NCBI GenBank assembly: GCA_026874595.1
Contig: CM049311.1
Location: 56,752,453 to 56,816,452 of the forward strand
DNA length: 64,000 bases
Origin: Sipunculus nudus
Lineage: Eukaryota > Annelida > Sipuncula > Golfingiida > Sipunculidae
Direction of reading: 5' to 3'
Positions 29,001-41,000 of the stretch are shown here, in pieces; position 1 is the first letter of the stretch, and every line of letters starts with the position of its first letter. The notes beneath the pieces are model-generated. The model had not been told where the DNA came from and did no database searches. It saw only the letters and a list, made by a program, of their open reading frames with translations. The position numbers and the translations under genes were made by a program.

Positions 29001-32000
29001 GTAACCTTTTGTTGATGGATTATTGTATATCATCATTCTGATGTTACCTTTAGTTGATGGGTTATTGTATATCATCATTCTGATGTTACCTTTAGTTGAT
29101 GGGTTATTGTATATCATCATTCTGATGTTACCTTTAGTTGATGGGTTATTGTATATCATCATTCTGATGTTACCTTTAGTTGATGGGTTATTGTATATCA
29201 TCATTCTGATGTTACCTTTAGTTGATGGGTTACTGTATATCATCATTCTGATGTTACCTTTAGTTGATGGGTTACTGTATATCATCATTCTGATGTTACC
29301 TTTAGTTGATGGGTTATTGTATATCATCATTCTGATGTTACCTTTAGTTGATGGGTTATTGTATATCATCATTCTGATGTTACCTTTAGTTGATGGGTTA
29401 CTGTATATCATCATTCTGATGTTACCTTTAGTTGATGGGTTACTGTATATCATCATTCTGATGTTACCTTTAGTTGATGGGTTATTGTATATCATCATTC
29501 TGATGTTACCTTTAGTTGATGGGTTACTGTATATCAACATTCTGATGTTACCTTTAGTTGATGGGTTACTGTATATCAACATTCTGATGTTACCTTTAGT
29601 TGATGGGTTACTGTATATCATCATTCTGATGTTACCTTTTGTTGATGGGTTACTGTATATCATCATTCTGATGTTACCTTTAGTTGAGGGTCACTGTATA
29701 TCATCATTCTGATGTTACCTTTAGTTGATGGGTTACTGTATATCATCATTCTGATGTTACCTTTTGTTGATGGGTTATTGTATATCATCATTCTGATGTT
29801 ACCTTTAGTTGATGGGTTATTGTATATCATCATTCTGATGTTACCTTTTGTTGATGGGTTATTGTATATCATCATTCTGATGTTACCTTTAGTTGATCGG
29901 TTACTGTATATCATCATTCTGATGTTACCTTTAGTTGAGGGTCACTGTATATCATCATTCTGATGTTACCTTTAGTTGATGGGTTACTGTATATCATCAT
30001 TCTGATGTTACCTTTAGTTGAGGGTCACTGTATATCAACATTCTGATGTTACCTTTAGTTGATGGGTTACTGTATATCATCATTCTGATGTTACCTTTAG
30101 TTGATGGGTTACTGTATATCATCATTCTGATGTTACCTTTAGTTGATGGGTTACTGTATATCAACATTCTGATGTTACCTTTAGTTGATGGGTTACTGTA
30201 TATCATCATTCTGATGTTACCTTTAGTTGATGGGTTACTGTATATCATCATTCTGATGTTACCTTTAGTTGATGGGTTACTGTATATCATCATTCTGATG
30301 TTACCTTTAGTTGATGGGTTACTGTATATCAACATTCTGATGTTACCTTTAGTTGATGGGTTACTGTATATCATCATTCTGATGTTACCTTTTGTTGATG
30401 GGTTATTGTATATCATCATTCTGATGTTACCTTTAGTTGATGGGTTACTGTATATCAACATTCTGATGATACCTTTAGTTGATGGGTTACTGTATATCAT
30501 TATTCTGATGTTACCTTTAGTTGATGGATTGAAGTAGGGCCCTGACTCCTCTGACATCTTGAAGGCCTTTCTCATGCGTTCACCACAACTCAATGAGGAA
30601 TGTATTATAATGGAAGGTGTATCCCCTCGTAAGCAAGCTAAAACACGGACCATCTCTTCCCCATGGACTTGTTCCTTCATGTTGAATGAAGCATCTGTAA
30701 ATAAAATATACAATGCTTAGAGGACCTCCATTCCCACTCATTACCAAACACATTTTAAAAGAATTCACAAGAGGTTCCCATGGTTAATTTTCAAGTATCC
30801 AACAAAAACATTTAATATGTCACTTGATCATGTTTATATACACCAAAATTTTTTCAAGTCCTTGAGAGTATTGAAGCCTTTGTTTAATTCATATATGGTT
30901 TTTATACCCTATTTTTAAGTTGTATTATTCTAAAAGTAACTGTGAAATGACCTTACTGCAATACAAAAAGAGTCAATTCCAAATATCAAAGCATGATCTA
31001 TTTCAAGAACTTCATGACACATTAACTCAACTGCATTAAATTTCATACACTCTTGATCAAGACAGAATTTTATGCTGTATGTATGCAGAACTAACGGTAT
31101 ATTGCACAATAGAACATAAACATGTATAGTAATTTATGCATCTAATAAATGGTGAAGCTTACGTATATATATTTTAAAACTCAAATGTGGTTAACCACTA
31201 CATTTGATCATGCATAACAAATACAAAGCCATTAACTGCAGGATAAAAACTGAGAAGCCACAGTAGACGGTAAGTTAGTAGACTTACATGACACGCTGAA
31301 CGTGATGCCCTTGGTGTTGACCACAAGCTGACCGATGGCCCTCAGTGCCAATGATCCAATATGGACCTGTCTTAGTGGGAGTACCACGCTGCCCTCCTCG
31401 GGCTCCTCATCCACCTTGGGTGGCTCCTTAACACCCGGGACTTTTCCATCCTAAAACAATCAGTCAACAATCATTATTCCACATTTACATAATTATATCA
31501 TGGTTATTAATAAAGATATTAGATTAGGTTATAATAGCAGATTTATTATTTATAAAGATCTGCACTTCCACATGTCAAGGCTCTAAATTTACAATATACT
31601 CTATGTCTCTATCAGACAGTGGGGTCTGCAAGGCAGAAAATTTACCACATGCTAAAAGACATTCATTGACCTTATATTGTTTTTGTGTCAAAACCCTGTC
31701 TTCAATATGTTTGAAAGAGTACTGCATTACATGGCTTTGTACATATTTTCTTGTTTTGTAATGTCTATATTAACAATGAGATGCTAACATGGAAACATCT
31801 ATATGGCAACATGAAAATCCCAACTAGCAAGATCAGACATAAAATAATTACCAGATAAGGAGGGAAAGCGTAATCAAATTTTGTGCAGCTTCCCTGAACC
31901 TCCTGTTAAAGTCTAGTAATGTGACACTTATTTCAAAGAAAACTGTAGGACACTGATTTTGGACTGGTCACTGCTACAACTCTCTCTCATAGCATCATGG

Positions 32001-35000
32001 GATTTAAACTCAAGTCACTGGGGAAAGAGCTGAGCATGTTACTACTTAACTGCAGTATACAAAGTGATATTGGTTTTTTTGTGCACTTAAGGGTATTTCT
32101 GGAAGTATGCTTTAAGACATAAAAGCCTTTGATATAAATTTAGTCCTGTTTCATTTTGAATGTTTACTGTGTAAACACACTCATGAGCAGTTTCATCTCA
32201 AGAGGCAGGGTTGTGCTTTTAAAGATCCATACTTCTGTAGTTTCACAGAGGTTTCAACATTTATCTAACAAGGGACCTATGGGTCACTGTGCTCAGCTGA
32301 CGTTAACCTTGAAGGTAAAAATCTAAAATAATATCAAACAGAGATAAAGTGTAAGAGGAAGAGGTAATAAAGGCCATGGTTGGTTTATATGATTGGTTTG
32401 TATTGATGAGCAAGAAATTGTTGCAAAAAATATTTTGTGACCTGACCATGTGTTTCCTAATGTTGAAACTAAAGCATGTGAGCAGTTTGTGAACAAATGA
32501 TCTGTACTATTACCATGATCATTAGTTGGTTTTTCGATTAACTATTGACATTTCAGTAGTTTACACATTTGTTCAATTGAATCTATTTTTTCATATGATA
32601 TATGAGAAAATAGACTCTAGTTTCAAAATTTTTCATGTCAAGTGAGTTATTATTTTTCCTGATTTTTTACAAAGTCCATTATGTTTGGGCCCATAACTTA
32701 AAGAATTTATACTTTACAGACTTAACTTCTGGCATGTACATAGGAACTATATAGAGGAATATTTATGGTAAATATGAGGAAAAACAGATGAGTGGTTTTG
32801 ATATTAGGCAGTCCTGAAGTGTGAAAATCGGATTTTAATAAAAAATTGAGGTTTTTCCTTAATTTCTCAAAGGAACAAAGTCGCAAAGACCCAGTTTTCG
32901 GCTTGGTAGGAGATCTTGGGGACATCTTACATTATGCTGAATTTTGGATTCCTAGGTCTTACGGTTTCAAAACGTGCCACATCTACGGACAGACGGACGG
33001 ACAGACAGACGGACGGACGACGGACAATGGACCACGACTATAGCTCAGATGACTTATAGTCAGCTGAGCTAATAACTACAAAATACAAACATTAAACACA
33101 AAGGTGGAACAAATACAGCAGCAACAAGGAACACATAAATAACTGTAGGTTATCTTGGTCAGCCATGTTAAAGCTTACCGGGCCTTCCATCCTTGACTTC
33201 CTGTTCACTTTTTTCGTTTTTGCAAGCGTCTCTTGCTGGGGAAACATCGGCGAGTCTGGTGGAGCTTCTTTGTCTTCAGATGAAGCAGGCTCAGGTGTGT
33301 CCATTTTTGTCTTCTTTTTCTCTTTCATATCTTGGTCCTCATCATCCGATGATAATATAACAGTTTCTGCAAATAAACATCACAATGCCATGTTGCACTA
33401 AAATTTTAATGTTACTGTATCCCCAGACAAAGTCGGGATACTATGGTTTCACGACGGTCCTGCCGCCGCCGCAGAAAAACCTTGTGAGCGGGATAACTCA
33501 AAATATATTTCACTGATCTTTTTCAAACTTTACATTTGTATAGATATAGGTAAGGGGACGAAGCCTATTTAAAATGGGGGTATGACATATGCTAGGAGAG
33601 TGACCTTGACCTTGAATAGGTCCATTTTTGCTGAAAATGACACAAATTCTTAAATATCTCAAGTAAGCTTGCATGGACTGGTCCAAAAATCAAGGTGACG
33701 GAAGATCTTGGATAGCCTTGTGATATACCGGAAACAAGTGGCGCCACCTATTTTCCTTATCTTGTTTTTACGCCTTTAATACCCCCATAATTGCCACTTG
33801 ACAGTACTGTAAGCATTATAAGTCAAAAACTAATGGACAGATTTCTTTCACATGTAGAAAGATGGGTTATGGGATGAGGTCTATTTACATTTGGGTCATG
33901 ACCTTTACCATGAGAGTGGCCTTGACCTTTAATGTGTCCATATTTGGTGAAAATCACACACCTCTTATGATATCTCCAGTGTTGATAGCCATATGGATTT
34001 CAAATGTGACTTATGTATGGCCCACCACTAAAGTAAGAACCCTAGGGTCATGAGGTCAAAGGTCAAGGTCACTGGACTCGCATCTTAAAAGATGCTGTGG
34101 ATGCATTTTAAGCCAAACTTTCATCCCAGGTCTTCCATCTTGAATATATAGCTCACTTGCCAATAATTGATGATTCATATCAATTTTGGGGTAACAAGGT
34201 CAAAGGTCAATGCCACAGGAGCTATCTGTCAAAAAATTAGTTTCTGGATGATAATTCCTGCTTTTATTGATGTATTGATTTCAAACTTGACTTATATATG
34301 TCCAATTGAAAAAGCAAGACTCCAATTGATTTTGGGGTCATGAGGTTAAAGGTCAAGGTCACAGGACATCTTTAAAAAGATTGTGGATGCATTTTCAGCC
34401 AAACAATTCATCTCAGATCTTTCATCTTGCACATATAGTTCACCTGCCTAGAGTGGAAGACCCCTATCAATTTTGAGGTCACAAGGTCAAAGGTGAAGGT
34501 CACAGGAGCCATCTGTCAAAAAATTAGTTTCTGGATGATAATTCCTGCTTTTACTGATATATAGATTTCAAACTTGACTTGTATATGTGCAATTGGAAAA
34601 GCAAGACCCGAATTGATTTTGGGGTCATGAGGTCAAAGGTCAAGGTCACAGGACAATCTTTAAAAAGATGTGGATGCCTTTTTAGCCAAACATTTCATCT
34701 CAGATCTTTCATCTTGCACATATAGTTCACCTGCCAAGAGAGGAAAAACCCTATCAATTTTTAGGTCACAAGGTCAAAGGTGAAGGTCACAGGAGCCATC
34801 TTTCCAAAAATTAGTTTCTGGGTGATAATTCCTGTTTTTATTGATGTATAGATTTCAAACTTGACTTGTATATGTCCCACTGGAAAAGCAAGACCCGAAT
34901 TGATTTTGGGGTCATGAGGTCAAAGGTCAAGGTAACAGGACACATCTTTAAAAAGATTGTGGATGCATTTTCAGCCAAACATTTCCTCTCAGACATTTCA

Positions 35001-38000
35001 TCGGTCCCAAAATCAAGGTGACAGAAGATCTTGGATACATCTTCAAAAAGATTGTGGATTGACAGATGGAAGAAACAATAATTGCTTGCCAAGTGTCAGT
35101 ATATGCTGCTAAAAATGGGGGCCTATTCTTAAAGGGGGGGCCGTACTATGTCTGAGGATACTCTGGCACCTGCGGTGCCAAGAAATGTCTAGTTATCTAT
35201 TTGAATCATGATGCATGAGGTTATGTCAAACTAAGAAAAGACTGTATATGAAAAACACGTTCAGTCTAAAGCAAAATTTTTTAAGACAAATAAGAATATC
35301 AAGGCTATCCTAAATATGTTCATTATCATGTTAAACTTTCTAACTGCTTTCAATATTTTCAATCAGTTCATGAGAGCAGATTTATCCTTAAAAGACTAAT
35401 GTCTTTACCATATTAGGGTGGGAAACCCCCTCCCCCCCCCCCTTCCCCCACCCCAAACATGATAAGACAATTTGGAATGACAAAGCAAAACAGGTCCTAG
35501 ACCAGTATCATGACTTCATATAATAATCTCGCAAGCAATCCCTAATGCAGGTTTTATTTCAGTCTCCCTCCCTTTCTCTCCCTCTATCACACTGATTCAT
35601 GCTCTCACTCTCCCTTCTGCACTGTTTCTCACCCTAATTCTCTTGTTTTTCTTCAGGTGGAGAAAACATACACATATCTGATAACTAGGAAATTATCCAA
35701 TCTCACCTGGTTCCAATGGCATTTGTCTGCGGCCACCTCTTCCTCTGCCGCTGTTTTTTGTGTGTGTTGATACTTTTCTCTTTGGCCTTCCTCTGTATAC
35801 TTGAGATTGTTCATTTAATTTAGAAGTATAAAAATCATGCTTTTCCTTTGAATCGGCTCCATAAAATTTCTTTTTATTAACTGTTAGTCCAGCACTAGCA
35901 CCTCCCTCTGCTCTTCTGTCAATCTTTTTTGCTTCTTCTGGTAAAGGTTTGTCACACGACTCGCATACATCATACTTCTGGCTTTCACAGCCACAGTTAG
36001 GACACAAGGCCAACACACCATCCACCTGCAATGAAAACAAGGGACCTATGGGTCACGGCGCTCAGCTGTTATATATGATAAAAAAATATGATTTAGAAAG
36101 AGGCACATGCTTGTTTTGTGTGGAAATAAATATAAGCTGTATTATGAATTGTGGGTGTTTAGCTTGTATGATTTTGATAGTATCTTTGGTGACAGGGAAG
36201 AGGATTGATTTCATTTATTTTATTAACAAATGGAGTGCTATTGTCACACAGATTTTGACTTGGCCATAAAACTTATAAGCAGAACATATAATATAAGAGT
36301 TTAACTATTTATTAAAAATAATTACAAACTGTCCCAAATATAATTTTTATTAAAAGTAATAAGAGAATCGTATGATTTTTTAAAATAAAATACAACTGAA
36401 ATGATTATTAAAATAATATCAAAGAATATATTCATGAATGCATTCATGAATACATTTTGAAAGTATTTGCACTGGTATTCATATACTTTCATTTTTACCT
36501 GAATTCCCATTCTTATGCAAGAAATTTTATAATGGAGTACATATTCATATTTGTATTCAAATACATTTGCAAAGTATTCGCACCATGTCTGGTATTTATT
36601 CAGTTTTCACTAAACAATGATGTTGAGAATCCAGAATAAACAAAATTCACACATTTAAATAATGATCATAAGTACCTTGTTTTATGGCTTTTATTCATAT
36701 TACAAAAAAATAAATGTAATATATTCATTTTGGACTAATTTCACATCAATGTACACACCAGACACAGCAGGAATCTAGATTAAAATTATCAGCTGCATCT
36801 TTGTCTATCATTAATTTCCTTCATATGGTCCCTAATGATTAGTAATGAATAATATGATTTATTTTTTTATCATTAAAATTGAACTGAAAAATACCATAGG
36901 TGACTGCATGGTGTTATTTGGAATACGTGACATTCTATCAATCGATACAAGATTCTTATATCATCAGTAACTTCAAGTTAATTTCCTGTTATTATCAACT
37001 AACAAATTCCTTTTCCATTTTTCTTTAATTTGTAATTAAAAACCAATAAAAATTTATTAATTTATTGTTATTGTTATGCACTTAGTTAAAACTACTAGAT
37101 GAGTTGGGTTGGATCCCTGGATCAACTGTGGCTGGCCATAAGCTGCCTGGCTGCCCCTGTGTATGCCTCGCGTCAAGCGTGCATAATTTGATGAAAGGTC
37201 AACAAGGTCAACATACAGGTGACTCAAGAGGTGCTTGGGAGAGCTAAGGTCTGACATGGTCTCATAAAAACATTAATAAAAGCTACAATTTTTGGCCAAT
37301 TTCTTTCAGCTTTCTAAACTAAAAAGCTGAAATCTTTATGTGTGCATGATATGAAAATTATATGAACAGTGCTCACAGGAAACAAAGGTGCCATGGTCAA
37401 AGTTTGGCAAAATTTAAGGTACTAATATTTTATTTATACTTATAAAATTTGAAAAATTCAGAACTATTTTGGGTATTCAATTGAATCTTGATAAAATAAT
37501 GTTACATCCCTGACAAAAAAATCTCTAGCTTCAGCAATCCACTTGTTAAGGGAGTAAATATATTTCTTGATTTTTTCAAAGTGCATTATGATTGGGCCCA
37601 TAACTTAAAACAATTACGCAATACTGACATCATTTCTGGCATGTGCATAGAGAATGTATAGAAAAATATATATATTATATATGATTAAAGTCAGATCAGA
37701 GGTTTTGATATTAGTCAGTCTTGAAGTGTAACAATGGGTTTTTAAAGGAAAAATGAAGTTTTTCATTAATATCTCGAAGGTATTAAGTCCCAGTGACCAA
37801 ATTCTTGGCATGGTAGGGGATTTTGGAGACATCTAATAGTATGCCAAATTTTAGGAACTGAGAGCTGAAGTTGGGGAGCTAAGCTCTTGCAAACTGCATA
37901 ACACTGGCTTGATGTAAACAATATGTTACATGGTGCTTGAAAACTTGAATGAAATCTAGTTTTTGATCAACTTGTTTCATATTTTTGGTGTTAACAGACA

Positions 38001-41000
38001 AAATGCTAACAAAAACATGCTGTGAAAATTAAATCCACAGTACTTACAGGAAAAAAAGGTGCCATGGTCAAAGTTGGGCAAAATTTAAGGTACCAATTTT
38101 TTATTTTTGTTAATATTTAAAAAAATTTAAAAGATTTTGATATAATTTTGGGTATACAATTTAATTATGATTAATTAAAGTTATATTACTGGAAAAAAAG
38201 TCCATAGCTTTAACATGTTTTGTGTTAAGTGATCAAATATCTTTCCTGATTTTTCACAAAATGCATTATGTTTGGGCCCACAACTTTTTTAAATTATATA
38301 ATACAGACATAATTTCTGGCATGTACATAGGAACTATATAGGGGAATATTCATGGTAAATATGAGGAATAACATATGAGTAGTTTTGATATTAGGCAGTC
38401 CTGAAGTGTGAAAATAGGTTTTTAATCAAATATTGAGGTTTTTCCTTAATTTCTCAAAGGAACGAAGTCGCAAAGACCCAGTTTTCGGTTTGGTAGGAGA
38501 TCTTTGGGACATCTAACATTATGCCGAATTTTGGACTCCTAGGTCTTACGGTTTCAAAACGTGCCACATCGAATGATGGACGGACGGACTACAGACAATG
38601 GACCACGACTATAGCTCAGATGACTTATAGTCAGCTGAGCTAATAAAATTAATTATAAAACTGTGGTTGAAAAGATGAAGCGCAGCACAAACCTGATGAT
38701 TGGTGCACTAGATTAACAATTGAAGATCACAGACAGTAACAGATCAGTGACAAATTACAGGGATTTTAATGTAACTGGTGACTTCTGGGTAATAGTATCA
38801 ATACTGATTAAGAAATCCTATAAGTGGACTTTAACACATACAATACACTGTTCTCCTCTACAAAAGGGTGCAAATTACATTTAAGTAATAAAATGACAAT
38901 TTGTATGAACACACAGGGACTTAAGTACATGGTTCAACTTACTATGTCTATCTGTGGTTTTCTTTCTGTATCATTGTCTACAGTTGTACTCCCATCATGA
39001 CTACTGGGCTGACCAAGGTCTGGAAAAATGAATGTAAGAGATTACAAATTAAATAGGTTATCAACAGCATTATATAATTATGCTAAAATACCATCAGTCT
39101 GTGCCAGGTGTTCATATTCACATCATCCAACAATGGTGAGATCGTCCAAAAGTTACTATGGCATTATTGGCTTTAAAAAGTTATCAATACATAAATGGTT
39201 TTACACAGTAATCATTACATATATGGTTTTAAACAGTTATCATTATATATATGGTTTTAAACAGTAATCATTACATATATGGTTTTAAACAGTAATCATT
39301 ACATATATGGTTTTAAACAGTTACCTCTAAATTAATAGTTTACAACATTTACATTACATAAATGGTTTACAACAGTTACCATTACATGAATAATTTTCAA
39401 CACATATCATTACATGTTTGTTTTGGTTACAATTACATTACATGCTTTCCAAAAATCACCATTACACTGATGGTTTTTAAAAATTACCATTACAGCACTG
39501 CCTTTCAACAGTTACCAATTAATGAATGGTTAACAAATAACACTACATAAATGATTTCAACCATAGCCATTAAATCACAATTAAATCTCAATAATATAAC
39601 ATCATTCATTACTTCAAAAAATTCATATGTCACCTGCTGCAGTTTCCTGTTTCAATTATGATGATCCCATCTAAATTATTTTTTATATTCCATTTACTTA
39701 CAGGGTGTGATGCACAGAACTACAGCATGCATGGCAATGTTTTATTGAGCAGTTGTAGGAATTAAGTGGAGACAAGATCATATAAACACAAATACATATA
39801 TATTGAGTGTATTGAGTTGTTTTCAATGGCCATAACTTAATTTCATTACTTAATATTTGTTTTTGGTATTGTTCTTTTCATTTGTATAAAAATGTAAAAT
39901 TTCAGTGGATGGCTACTGGTGGAGTACACCTGACCTCTTGACCTACCCGGTGGACAGTCAGGGCCGCTGCTGGGAGCCTCCTCATGGATGGGCCTCCTGT
40001 GGAAGAAAAAAACATTCATAAATTAATATTCAATAATACAATAACAGGCATAATTTTGAGATTCCATACAGTAAATATCACTTTATTCATCAAGGGTGCA
40101 CTAACAAAGTACACCATATCCTTATCTATACAGCTGTCTTACTCTCCGCCCTGCAGCATATACATGTATTGAGCACCAATTTTAGTTCACTCTCAACCAC
40201 ATACAAGTTTTTTTGTAAGGTATAATTGATTAACTCTCAACCACACGTTTCTTCAACAGATATTTCTGGTTTACTCTCAACCACACACCAGTTTCTTCAA
40301 CAGGTATTTCTGGTTAACTCTCGACCACATACCAGTTTCTTCATCAGGTATTTCTAGTTAACTCTTGACCACATACCAGTTTCTTAATCAGGTATTTCTA
40401 GATAACTCTCAACCACATACCAGTTTCTTCATAGGATATTTCTAGTCAACTCTCAACCACATTCCAGTTTTTTTTCATAAAGTATTTCTAGTTAACTCTT
40501 AACCACATACTAGTTCACCCTCAACCACATACAAGTTTTTTTGTAAGGTATTTCTGATTAACTCTCAACCACATGTTTCTTCAACAGATATTTCTGGTTT
40601 ACTCTCAACCACACACCAGTTTCTTCAACAGGTATTTCTGGTTAACTCTCGACCACATACCAGTTTCTTCATCAGGTATTTCTAGTTAACTCTTGACCAC
40701 ATACCAGTTTCTTAATCAGGTATTTCTAGATAACTCTCAACCACATACCAGTTTCTTCATAGGATATTTCTTGTCAACTCTCAACCACATTCCAGTTTTT
40801 TTTTCATAAAGTATTTCTAGTTAACTCTTAACCACATACCAGTTTTTGCATCAGGTATTTCTTTTAACTCTTGACCACATACCAGTTTTTTCATAAGGTA
40901 TTTCTAAGTCAACTCTCAACCACATACCAGTTTGTTCATAAAGTATTTCTAGTTAACTCTCTGCCACATACCAGTTTTTTCATCAAACATTTTTTGTAAA

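Noticed and set aside
28488-29666. 392-codon minus frame of pure NPSTKG repeats
   Set aside because: It lies beyond the 41-bp frame-breaking unit at about 30010, so it is not reachable in frame from exon 10. Treated as satellite, not a gene.
28328-30537. Long plus-strand frames of [14 protein letters not shown] repeats (up to 229 codons)
   Set aside because: They are the opposite strand of the 42-bp satellite, open only because the period is a multiple of three. The frame has no independent start context, flanking domain or splice logic.
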